Assembly (NCBI GenBank): GCA_030665705.1
Contig: DAOUZG010000160.1
Location: forward strand, 1 to 5,142
Length of the DNA stretch: 5,142 bases
Direction of reading: 5' to 3'
From: Deltaproteobacteria bacterium
GTDB lineage: Bacteria > Myxococcota_A > UBA9160 > SZUA-336
Below the pieces are notes generated by a model that was given only the letters and a program-made list of their open reading frames with translations, was not told where the DNA came from and searched no databases. Within the stretch, counting starts at the first letter, position 1, and each line of letters opens with the position of its first letter. Positions 1 to 5,142 of the stretch are shown here, one piece after another. The position numbers and the translations under genes are program-made.

Positions 1-145
1 GCGTTTCCCGCGGCCGAGGCGCCGGGCTCGCAAGGCGCGCGAGCGAGGCATATCAGTCGTTATTCCGAGCGAGTGCAACGCCGCGAGCACGGATGCAACG
101 GCCGCCGGGAATGCAAGCGAACTTCCGGGACAGGACACTAGCTTC
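1..145. other. Unassigned left edge, upstream of hprK
   Basis: No gene is recognised here. All three forward frames are open from the edge: one stops at TAG 139-141, one at TGA 147-149 (overlapping the hprK ATG as ATGA), and the third runs straight into hprK without a stop or an ATG/GTG/TTG. None of the three translations resembles a known protein or the N-terminal domain of HprK. By hand count, third-position GC is only about 62-69% in each frame, against about 85% in the first 40 codons of the hprK core, so strong coding selection is not evident. A 6-bp hairpin (26-31 with 39-44) is present but has no T-run. The most AT-rich part is about 50-66; no convincing -35/-10 or sigma-54 promoter is visible. 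It could be the tail of an upstream gene or a leader. Confidence 0.5.
132..135 (+). promoter_or_regulatory. Probable weak ribosome binding site of hprK
   Basis: AGGA lies 10 bases upstream of the ATG at 146. It is the only plausible Shine-Dalgarno element near that codon and supports translation starting there, giving a protein with just the kinase domain. The match is short and the spacing slightly long, so the support is modest. No ATG, GTG or TTG occurs in the same frame between the window edge and 146. Confidence 0.4.
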
Positions 146-691
146 ATGAAACCGGACGAATCGGCTGCGTTCCGGACTCACGGCACCCTGGTTCAGGTGG
201 GGAGTGTGGGGGTGCTGCTCCTCGGGCGAAGCGGCATCGGAAAGAGCGAGTGCGCCCTGGAGCTGGTGATGCGCGGTCACCGCCTGGTGGCCGACGATCT
301 GGTCCTGGTGGCCTATACCGAGGAGGGGGGCACCATCGGATGGAGCCCTGCGCTGGTGCGTCACTACCTGGAGCTGCGCGGGGTGGGGATCGTCCACATC
401 CCGAGCCTGTTCGGGGGGTCCGCCGTCATGGATGAGGGGCCCATCGACCTGGTCGTGCAGCTCGCCGTCTGGCAACCCGAGGAGGTCGACCGCATCGGCC
501 TGGACCAGCGCACGTACAAGCTCGGCGAAGTCGACGTGGCCTCGTATCACCTGCCGGTCGCCCCGGGGCGGAACGTGGCGACGCTGGTCGAGGTGGCCGC
601 TCGCACGCTCGCACTGCAACGCGAGGGGCGTAGCGTCGTTGCCGAGCTCGAAGACCGTGTGTTGTCCCAGCTCCGGGGGAAGCGCTCGTGA
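146..691 (+). CDS. hprK: HPr kinase/phosphorylase, catalytic domain only
   Basis: Bifunctional enzyme that phosphorylates the regulatory serine of HPr with ATP or PPi and removes it by phosphorolysis; it acts in the cytoplasm on the product of ptsH, three genes downstream. The 181 residues cover the catalytic domain: His12, P-loop GRSGIGKS (27-34), the LVADD strand with Asp50-Asp51, the HprK signature LELRGVGI (75-82), and the late PVAPGRN motif (137-143) followed by EVAA. The spacing His12 to P-loop to Asp50/51 matches, from memory, His140, 155-162 and 178/179 of Lactobacillus casei HprK. Usual family length is about 310 residues, with an N-terminal domain of about 130; that domain is absent from this reading frame and from the 145 bases upstream. 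The same frame stays open to the window edge, so an upstream extension is formally possible but does not look like HprK. The stop overlaps the rapZ GTG by 4 bases. Family assignment is secure; the short form and start are less so. Confidence 0.92.
   Translation: MKPDESAAFRTHGTLVQVGSVGVLLLGRSGIGKSECALELVMRGHRLVADDLVLVAYTEEGGTIGWSPALVRHYLELRGVGIVHIPSLFGGSAVMDEGPIDLVVQLAVWQPEEVDRIGLDQRTYKLGEVDVASYHLPVAPGRNVATLVEVAARTLALQREGRSVVAELEDRVLSQLRGKRS
675..680 (+). promoter_or_regulatory. Ribosome binding site of rapZ
   Basis: GGGGGA lies 7 bases before the GTG at 688, inside the end of hprK. It supports the GTG as the start of rapZ, which otherwise has no ATG before the P-loop region. Confidence 0.55.
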
Positions 692-1563
692 CGAACTCGG
701 CGCTCCTCGTCGTGGTCTCGGGACTCTCGGGCGCGGGCCGGACGACGGTCATGAAGGCGCTCGAAGACGTGGGTTTCTACTGCGTCGACAACCTGCCGGT
801 TGTTCTTCTGGAGCGATTCGTGGAGCTGTTTTCCGACGGTGCGAGCCGGATCGCGGTCGTCATCGATGTGCGCGAGCGAGCCTTCCTGGAAGCGTTTCCG
901 GATGTGTACGCGCGCCTGCGAAGGCGCGGGATCCCCACCGAGCTCTTATTCCTCGAAGCCTCCGATGAGGTGATCGAGCGACGCTACGACGAGACGCGTC
1001 GCGTCCATCCGGCCGGGGCGGGGGGGCCGATCCCCGAGAGCATCGCGGAGGAGCGACGCCTCCTCTCCCCGATTGCAGCCCTGGCGGATCTGGTGGTCGA
1101 GACGACCTCGATGAGCGTCCACGACCTGAAGCGGTTCGTGGCTCGGCGTTACACCGGGGCGGACCGGAGCGGGCCGATCGAGGTCGAGCTTCTCTCGTTC
1201 GGCTTTCGCTACGGGGTCCCGGAGGTCGTCGATCTCATGGTGGACGTGCGGTTTCTGCCCAACCCGAACTTCGAACCTTCCCTCCGGGATCAGACCGGTC
1301 TCGACGGCGAGGTAGCTCGGTACGTTCTCGAGCAGCCCCGGACGAGCGAGTTCCTCGACCGGCTCCTGGCCTTCCTCCGCTTTCTGATTCCACTTTACGA
1401 GGAGGAGGGAAAGGCCTACCTCACCATCGGGATCGGCTGCACGGGTGGCCAGCATCGGTCGGTCTCCGTGGTGGAGGCCCTGGAAGAGCGGCTGGGTGTG
1501 CCTAACATCAAGTTGAGGGTCCGGCATCGGGACGTGGACCGTCATCGGAGGGTCGAGACGTGA
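688..1563 (+). CDS. rapZ: RapZ/YvcJ family P-loop nucleotide-binding adaptor protein
   Basis: Cytoplasmic RapZ (YhbJ/YvcJ) family protein. In Escherichia coli RapZ binds glucosamine-6-phosphate and small RNAs and steers RNase E; in Bacillus the homologue is a nucleotide hydrolase. Its target here is unknown, because the GlmY/GlmZ RNAs are enterobacterial. The 291 residues match the usual length of about 285. In order: Walker A GLSGAGRTT (12-20), VDNLP (33-37), the Walker B-like IDVRER (59-64), FLEAS (88-92), TRRVHP (103-108), then the C-terminal domain with FGFRYGVP (171-178), DVRFLPNP (186-193) and IGCTGGQHRS (249-258). The C-terminal Cys-Thr-Gly-Gly-x-His-Arg motif is intact. The Walker A lysine is replaced by Arg18; I recall Arg in some other family members, so it need not mean loss of function. 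GTG start overlaps the hprK stop (GTGA), and the stop overlaps the next gene in the same way. Location next to hprK and PTS genes is typical. Confidence 0.95.
   Translation: MTNSALLVVVSGLSGAGRTTVMKALEDVGFYCVDNLPVVLLERFVELFSDGASRIAVVIDVRERAFLEAFPDVYARLRRRGIPTELLFLEASDEVIERRYDETRRVHPAGAGGPIPESIAEERRLLSPIAALADLVVETTSMSVHDLKRFVARRYTGADRSGPIEVELLSFGFRYGVPEVVDLMVDVRFLPNPNFEPSLRDQTGLDGEVARYVLEQPRTSEFLDRLLAFLRFLIPLYEEEGKAYLTIGIGCTGGQHRSVSVVEALEERLGVPNIKLRVRHRDVDRHRRVET
1547..1552 (+). promoter_or_regulatory. Ribosome binding site of the EIIA gene
   Basis: GGAGGG ends 7 bases before the GTG at 1560, within the end of rapZ. This strong match makes the GTG start convincing and puts the active-site His at residue 9, where the family has it. 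Confidence 0.65.
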
Positions 1564-1982
1564 TCGGCGTGGTCATCGTCACCCACTACCATCTTGCGGA
1601 AGAGTTTCTCCAGGCGCTTCGCCTCATCGTGGGTGAGGTCAACAACCTCATGGCTGTTGGTCTCGATCCCTCCACCAGCCCTGAGGAGATGCGCGATCAG
1701 ATCGACAAGGCCGTCCGTGAGGTGGATCAGGGGCAGGGCGTCCTCATGCTCGTCGACATGTTCGGCGGAACCCCCTCGAACCTGTGCCTCTCGTTCCTCG
1801 AGGAGGACCGCATCGAGGTGGTCACGGGGTTGAACCTGCCCATGCTCGTCAAGGTCGTGCAACTCAAGGAGCCCATGCCGATCCAGGAGATCGCAGCCCT
1901 GATTCGCGAGTACGGCCGTCGAAACATTCGAGTCGCCAGTGAGCTGCTGGCTGGGAACGACCGGGAAGAGGGGGGAGAGTAA
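1560..1982 (+). CDS. PTS mannose-family EIIA domain protein
   Basis: Single-domain EIIA of the mannose (ManX) family, which accepts phosphate from HPr on a histidine. The 140 residues span one complete domain (E. coli EIIA-Man domain is about 130). The protein opens directly with the first beta strand and VTHYH, where His9 is the expected phosphorylation site. The matching acidic motif is LVDMFGGTP (64-72), with Asp66 as the conserved partner of the histidine, followed by TGLNLPML (89-96), also typical. The end (131-140) is a short acidic tail rich in Glu. There is no EIIB domain fused to it and no EIIB, EIIC or EIID gene in the window, so it probably has a regulatory role rather than a transport one; its output is not shown by the sequence. 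It starts with GTG overlapping the rapZ stop and ends with TAA sharing one base with the ptsH ATG. Often annotated as manX or PTS IIA; a specific symbol is not justified. Confidence 0.93.
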   Translation: MIGVVIVTHYHLAEEFLQALRLIVGEVNNLMAVGLDPSTSPEEMRDQIDKAVREVDQGQGVLMLVDMFGGTPSNLCLSFLEEDRIEVVTGLNLPMLVKVVQLKEPMPIQEIAALIREYGRRNIRVASELLAGNDREEGGE

Positions 1983-2254
1983 TGCGCAAGGAAGCCGAGT
2001 GCGTCATTCAGAACGAGCTCGGCCTCCACCTGCGGGCAGCTGCCGCGTTCGTCAAGGTGGCCGACCGGTTCCAGAGCGATATCTCGATGTTTCGAGACGA
2101 GGACGAGGCAAACGGCAAGAGCATCATTGCGCTGGTGACGTTGGCTGCTTCCCGAGGCACCGCCGTACGGATCGTCGCAGATGGACCCGACGCGGACGAC
2201 GCGGTCGCTGCGCTCACCCACCTGATCCAGGTAGACTTCGGCGAGGACTCGTGA
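1982..2254 (+). CDS. ptsH: HPr phosphocarrier protein
   Basis: Small cytoplasmic phosphocarrier that receives phosphate from Enzyme I on a histidine and passes it to EIIA proteins. The 90 residues match the family (85-90). The active site reads LGLHLRAAA (13-21): His16 and Arg18 correspond to His15 and Arg17 of the classical protein. The usual Ala after His is Leu17 and the usual Pro after Arg is Ala19; Ala at the latter position is, from memory, common in delta-type HPr. The regulatory site NGKSII (44-49) keeps Ser47, equivalent to Ser46, so it is a credible HprK substrate. The C-terminus IQVDFGED is typical of non-enterobacterial HPr. It overlaps the EIIA stop by one base (TAATG), preceded by a purine-rich GAGGGGGGAG stretch (1968-1977) that serves as ribosome binding site, and ends in TGATG at ptsI. 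Confidence 0.96.
   Translation: MRKEAECVIQNELGLHLRAAAAFVKVADRFQSDISMFRDEDEANGKSIIALVTLAASRGTAVRIVADGPDADDAVAALTHLIQVDFGEDS
2243..2247 (+). promoter_or_regulatory. Ribosome binding site that sets the ptsI start
   Basis: GAGGA lies 6 bases before ATG 2254 and only 3 bases before the adjacent in-frame GTG 2251. The spacing favours the ATG as the start of ptsI; using the GTG would add a single residue. Confidence 0.6.
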
Positions 2255-4020
2255 TGGCCCCCGACGCCGAGCGAACGGGCGTCGCAGCCTCCCCCGGTAT
2301 CGCAATCGGACCCGCCTACGTGGTTCGGCGGGAACGCCTGATCATTCCCGAATACCGGATCTCCGAGGCGCACGTCTCCTCGGAGATCGAACGGCTCGAG
2401 GCCGCGTTCCAGGAGACGCGCAAGGGCTTGGCCGAGATCCGCTCGGGAATGGAAGCGACGGGCCTGCTCGGCAACATCTTCGACGCGCAGTTCCTCTTTC
2501 TCGAGGATCCGACCCTGAGGGAGCAGACCGCACGCCGAATCCGTGAGGAGCATCTCAATGCGGAATGGGCGCTCCAGCGTGAGCTGAACCGCCTCGAGGC
2601 GTTGTTCGAGTCGATCGGGGACCCCTACATCCGCGAGCGACGAACGGACATCGGCTTCGTCGTGCGGCGCGTGCTCCAGGCGCTCATGGGGCGGGAGCCG
2701 AGAGGGCTCAGGGGGATGCCGGAGGGGGTAATCGTCGTAGCGGACAACCTCGCGCCGGCCGACGTAGCGCAGGTCAAGGCGGGTCAGGTGGCGGGCTTCG
2801 TGACGGAGGCGGGCTCGCGAACCTCGCACGTCGCGATCATGGCGCGCAGTCTCGAGATTCCGGCGGTGGTGGGCATCGGGGCGGGTCTCGTGGAGCAGGT
2901 CCCCGACGGGGCGCAGCTGTCCGTCGACGGACGCACGGGTGAGCTCTGGATCGAGCCGCCCCCGGAGGTGCTCGAGGAGTTCGAGCAGCGCCGCCGCCAG
3001 TTCCTGCTCCTGGCTCGGCACCTGCTGCGCTACGCCGACCTCCCCGCCGAGACGCGCGACGGGGTGCGCGTGTTCCTGCACGCGAACATCGGGGTTCGCG
3101 AGGAGGTGCCGGACTGTCTCCGATACGGCGCCGAGGGGATCGGACTGTACAGGACCGAGTTCCTCTTCATGAACCGGGCGGCCCTACCCGACGAGGAGGA
3201 GCAGTTCCAGGCCTACCGGGAGATCCTGGAAGCGGTCGCGCCTCGCAGCGTCGTGATCCGTACACTCGATCTGGGCGGAGACAAGCTTCCTTCCCACGTG
3301 GCGCTTCGTGGGGAGGCCAACCCGGCCATGGGCATGCGCGGAATCCGGCTCTCTCAGCGACGGTGCGAGGTATTCCGCATTCAGCTTCGGGCGATGCTTC
3401 GAGCCAGCGCCTACGGACGGCTGCGCGTCCTGCTTCCGATGGTCTCCAGCCTCGAGGAGTTCGACTTCGGCCGCGACGAGCTGGATGCGGTGCGTCAGGA
3501 GCTGGACCGGCGTGGCGTTCTGATGGGGGACGAGGTCGAGCTGGGCGTGATGGTGGAAACCCCGGCCGCCGCGATGATCGCCGAGCTCCTGGCTCGACGC
3601 GCCGACTTCCTCTCCATCGGGACGAACGACCTGCTGCAGTACACGCTCGCGGTGGATCGCGGCAACGAGCACGTAGCGTACCTGTACGAGCCCTTGCATC
3701 CCGGACACCTCCGGTTGATCGAGCGCATCTGCCAGGCGGGTCGTCGCGCAGGGGTGGCCGTCGGAATGTGCGGTGAGATGGCCAACGACCCGCTCCACTG
3801 CTGGATCCTGCTCGCCCTCGGCATCGGGGAGCTCTCGATGGCTCCCTCTTCCATTCCGTTGATCAAGAAGATCATCCGTGAGTCCACCGTGGAGGAGGCG
3901 CGCGAGCTCTACGCGGAGGTGCTCGATCTGGGGAGCGCCGAAGAGATCCGAAAGGTTGCAGCCAACGCTCTCTCGCGGCGGTTTCCGGTCGAGTTTGAGC
4001 AGATCGTCCCGAAGGGGTAG
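2254..4020 (+). CDS. ptsI: Phosphoenolpyruvate-protein phosphotransferase (PTS Enzyme I)
   Basis: Enzyme I transfers phosphate from phosphoenolpyruvate to its own histidine and then to HPr; it is a cytoplasmic, Mg-dependent dimer. From ATG 2254 it has 588 residues (E. coli 575). It begins with TGVAASPGIAIGPAY (8-22), typical of the N-terminal domain, followed by the HPr-binding helical region. The phosphohistidine site is GSRTSH (187-192), active residue His192. The C-terminal PEP-binding barrel carries YRTEFLFM with Arg300, MGMRGIRL with Arg362, VETP with Glu435, GTNDLLQY with Asn458 and Asp459, DRGN with Arg469, and the catalytic Cys506 in MCGE. These match the E. coli residues at a constant offset of about four in the second half. 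No GAF domain precedes it, so it is Enzyme I proper and not the nitrogen-PTS PtsP type. The open frame runs further upstream to 1939 but that part overlaps EIIA and ptsH in another frame and is not coding. It abuts ptsH by TGATG and is followed by a 45-base gap before metK. Confidence 0.97.
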   Translation: MAPDAERTGVAASPGIAIGPAYVVRRERLIIPEYRISEAHVSSEIERLEAAFQETRKGLAEIRSGMEATGLLGNIFDAQFLFLEDPTLREQTARRIREEHLNAEWALQRELNRLEALFESIGDPYIRERRTDIGFVVRRVLQALMGREPRGLRGMPEGVIVVADNLAPADVAQVKAGQVAGFVTEAGSRTSHVAIMARSLEIPAVVGIGAGLVEQVPDGAQLSVDGRTGELWIEPPPEVLEEFEQRRRQFLLLARHLLRYADLPAETRDGVRVFLHANIGVREEVPDCLRYGAEGIGLYRTEFLFMNRAALPDEEEQFQAYREILEAVAPRSVVIRTLDLGGDKLPSHVALRGEANPAMGMRGIRLSQRRCEVFRIQLRAMLRASAYGRLRVLLPMVSSLEEFDFGRDELDAVRQELDRRGVLMGDEVELGVMVETPAAAMIAELLARRADFLSIGTNDLLQYTLAVDRGNEHVAYLYEPLHPGHLRLIERICQAGRRAGVAVGMCGEMANDPLHCWILLALGIGELSMAPSSIPLIKKIIRESTVEEARELYAEVLDLGSAEEIRKVAANALSRRFPVEFEQIVPKG

Positions 4021-4065
4021 CATTCGGGCTCCGCGGGGTCGCCGAACGGAGGGAAGGATTGGTCT
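4021..4065 (+). promoter_or_regulatory. ptsI-metK gap with possible structured metK leader
   Basis: This is the only gap in the operon. Two pairs of complementary 5-mers are visible: TTCGG 4023-4027 with CCGAA 4042-4046, and CTCCG 4029-4033 with CGGAG 4047-4051. They interleave, so they could be alternative hairpins. The second pair would cover GGAG of the upstream purine-rich part of the ribosome binding region (4048-4057), and might mask it. There is no T-run, so it is not an intrinsic terminator, and no consensus of a known SAM riboswitch was recognised. At this GC content such short pairings arise easily by chance. Confidence 0.25.
4054..4058 (+). promoter_or_regulatory. Ribosome binding site of metK
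   Basis: AAGGA lies 7 bases before ATG 4066, with a further GGAGG at 4048-4052 just upstream. This clear site fixes the metK start. Confidence 0.7.
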
Positions 4066-5142
4066 ATGGCTTGTAAGCTGTTCACCTCGGAGTCGGTGTC
4101 GATGGGGCACCCGGACAAGCTCGCCGACCAGATCTCGGATGCGGTTCTGGACGGCTTTCTCGCCGGGGATGTCGACAGCCGGGTCGCCTGCGAGACCGTG
4201 CTCAAGACCGGATTCGTCCTGGTCACCGGCGAGGTGACGAGTCGGGTCTCGATCGACGTCCCGGCCGTGGCCCGCGGGGTCATCCTCGATGCGGGGTACG
4301 ATGACTCGCGGCTCGGGATCGACGGAGCCAACTGCGCCGTTCTCGTGGCCTTGGAGAAGCAGTCTCCCGACATCGCGCAGGGAGTGACCGAAGGGGAGGG
4401 ACTGTTCAAGGAACAGGGCGCGGGCGATCAGGGGATGATGTTCGGCTTCGCGTGCGACGAGACCGACGAGCGGATGCCCCTCCCCATTACCCTGGCACAC
4501 CGGCTGGTGCGTCGACAGGCGGATCTACGCCGCTCCGGAGAGCTCGCATTCCTGCGTCCCGATGCCAAGTCGCAGGTCACCGTCGAGTACCTCGGCGATA
4601 GACCGGTGCGCATCGAGGCGGTGGTGATGTCGACCCAGCACGACCCCGATGTCGACCACGCCGAGCTCAAATCGTCGGTGATCGAACACATCATCCGGCC
4701 CTGCGTGGCAGCCGAGCTGCTAGACGACGACACACGCTTCTACATCAACCCGACCGGGCGGTTCGTGATCGGCGGGCCCGCCAGCGATTCGGGGCTCACG
4801 GGTCGCAAGATCATCGTGGACACCTACGGCGGAATGGGGCGACACGGAGGGGGTTCCTTCTCCGGCAAGGACCCCAGCAAGGTGGACCGGTCAGCCTCGT
4901 ATGCGGCGCGCTGGGTGGCCAAGAACCTCGTGGCTGCCGGCGCTGCTTCACGGGTCGAGGTGCAGGTCTCCTACGCGATCGGGGTCGCGGAGCCGCTGTC
5001 GATACACGTGGAGACGTTCGGAACCGGGCTCGTCGAGGAGAACCGAATCATCCGGGCGATCCGAAAGCGGTTCGACCTGACCCCGAAGGGGATCATCAAG
5101 TCACTCGACCTGCTTCGCCCCATCTACCGGAAGACGGCCTGC
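4066..5142 (+). CDS. metK: S-adenosylmethionine synthetase (3' end cut by window)
   Basis: Makes S-adenosylmethionine from methionine and ATP, releasing phosphate and pyrophosphate; a cytoplasmic enzyme dependent on Mg and K. 359 codons are present and the reading frame continues past the edge; the family is about 385-390 residues, so roughly 25-30 are missing. Motifs in order: [12 protein letters not shown] (7-18) with the ATP-site His15, the acidic ISDAVLD (23-29), [13 protein letters not shown], the flexible-loop motif GAGDQG (118-123), [22 protein letters not shown] (227-233), [11 protein letters not shown] (246-256), and the P-loop-like [10 protein letters not shown] (260-269) with Lys268. 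The usual Glu in SVSEGHPDK is Met13, a variant I recall from other bacterial MetK proteins. The last residues, LRPIYRKTA, are the expected start of the C-terminal segment. It sits 45 bases after ptsI on the same strand with no visible terminator between, so read-through from the PTS genes is likely. Confidence 0.97.
   Translation, partial: MACKLFTSESVSMGHPDKLADQISDAVLDGFLAGDVDSRVACETVLKTGFVLVTGEVTSRVSIDVPAVARGVILDAGYDDSRLGIDGANCAVLVALEKQSPDIAQGVTEGEGLFKEQGAGDQGMMFGFACDETDERMPLPITLAHRLVRRQADLRRSGELAFLRPDAKSQVTVEYLGDRPVRIEAVVMSTQHDPDVDHAELKSSVIEHIIRPCVAAELLDDDTRFYINPTGRFVIGGPASDSGLTGRKIIVDTYGGMGRHGGGSFSGKDPSKVDRSASYAARWVAKNLVAAGAASRVEVQVSYAIGVAEPLSIHVETFGTGLVEENRIIRAIRKRFDLTPKGIIKSLDLLRPIYRKTAC

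Noticed and set aside
26..44. Hairpin GCTCGC/GCGAGC that might be a terminator of an upstream gene
   Set aside because: The stem is only 6 bp with a 7-base loop and no following T-run; such stems are common by chance at this GC content.
53..619. Minus-strand open frame opposite hprK that reaches into the left edge
   Set aside because: It is antisense to the HprK motifs and looks like low-information Arg/His/Asp-rich sequence; no evidence for a divergent gene.
432..968. Plus-strand open frame of 178 codons overlapping hprK and rapZ
   Set aside because: It crosses the hprK-rapZ border in another frame and its translation is Arg/Ser/Pro-rich with no motif; it is a shadow of the two real genes.
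946..1545. Minus-strand open frame of 199 codons opposite rapZ
   Set aside because: It lies wholly inside the conserved rapZ frame and has no recognisable motif or ribosome binding site.
1939..2253. N-terminal extension of ptsI by 105 codons
   Set aside because: The extension runs through ptsH and the end of EIIA in a different frame, is rich in Arg and Gly with no domain match, and the ribosome binding site at 2243-2247 fits ATG 2254, giving the normal Enzyme I length.
2008..3081. Long minus-strand open frame of 357 codons opposite ptsH and ptsI
   Set aside because: The + strand here encodes unmistakable HPr and Enzyme I motifs. The antisense translation is rich in Arg, Leu, His and Glu without recognisable motifs, as expected from the mirror of a GC-rich coding frame.
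4021..4065. Known SAM riboswitch ahead of metK
   Set aside because: The gap is only 45 bases and no consensus of SAM-I, SAM-II, SAM-IV or SAM/SAH was recognised, so a named riboswitch is not claimed; only the pairing is reported.
3184..4500. Minus-strand open frame of 438 codons opposite ptsI and metK
   Set aside because: It spans two genes and the gap between them, shows no family motif, and is explained by the codon bias of the + strand genes.

Overview
The window is a compact, gene-dense stretch of a high-GC bacterial chromosome. All six genes lie on the + strand and read as one operon: a kinase-only HPr kinase/phosphorylase (hprK), RapZ/YvcJ-family P-loop protein (rapZ), a free-standing mannose-family EIIA, HPr (ptsH), Enzyme I (ptsI) and S-adenosylmethionine synthetase (metK, cut by the right edge). 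The order hprK-rapZ-EIIA-ptsH-ptsI followed by metK, the HPr sequence (His site followed by RAAA rather than RPAA) and the kinase core style resemble the former Deltaproteobacteria and related phyla (Desulfuromonadota, Myxococcota, Binatota-like lineages). This placement is inferred from remembered gene order, not from a search.

Layout. 1-145: left edge, open in all three forward frames with weak codon bias and no recognised product. 146-691 hprK; 688-1563 rapZ; 1560-1982 EIIA; 1982-2254 ptsH; 2254-4020 ptsI. Each junction overlaps by 1 or 4 bases (GTGA, GTGA, TAATG, TGATG), which suggests translational coupling. 4021-4065 is the only true intergenic gap; it holds the metK ribosome binding site and short complementary segments. 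4066-5142 is metK without its last roughly 25-30 codons.

How the genes fit together. Enzyme I takes phosphate from PEP onto His192 and passes it to His16 of HPr, which can pass it to His9 of the EIIA. HprK can separately phosphorylate, or with phosphate dephosphorylate, Ser47 of HPr. No EIIB or EIIC is present here, so this looks like a regulatory PTS rather than a sugar transporter. RapZ commonly travels with such PTS genes and is a metabolite- and nucleotide-sensing adaptor in characterised species. metK supplies SAM and is probably read through from ptsI.

Nothing here looks like a new defence, mobile or CRISPR system. The points worth a second look are the missing N-terminal domain of HprK, the Lys-to-Arg change in the RapZ Walker A motif, the variant residues at the HPr active site, and a possible structured leader in front of metK.
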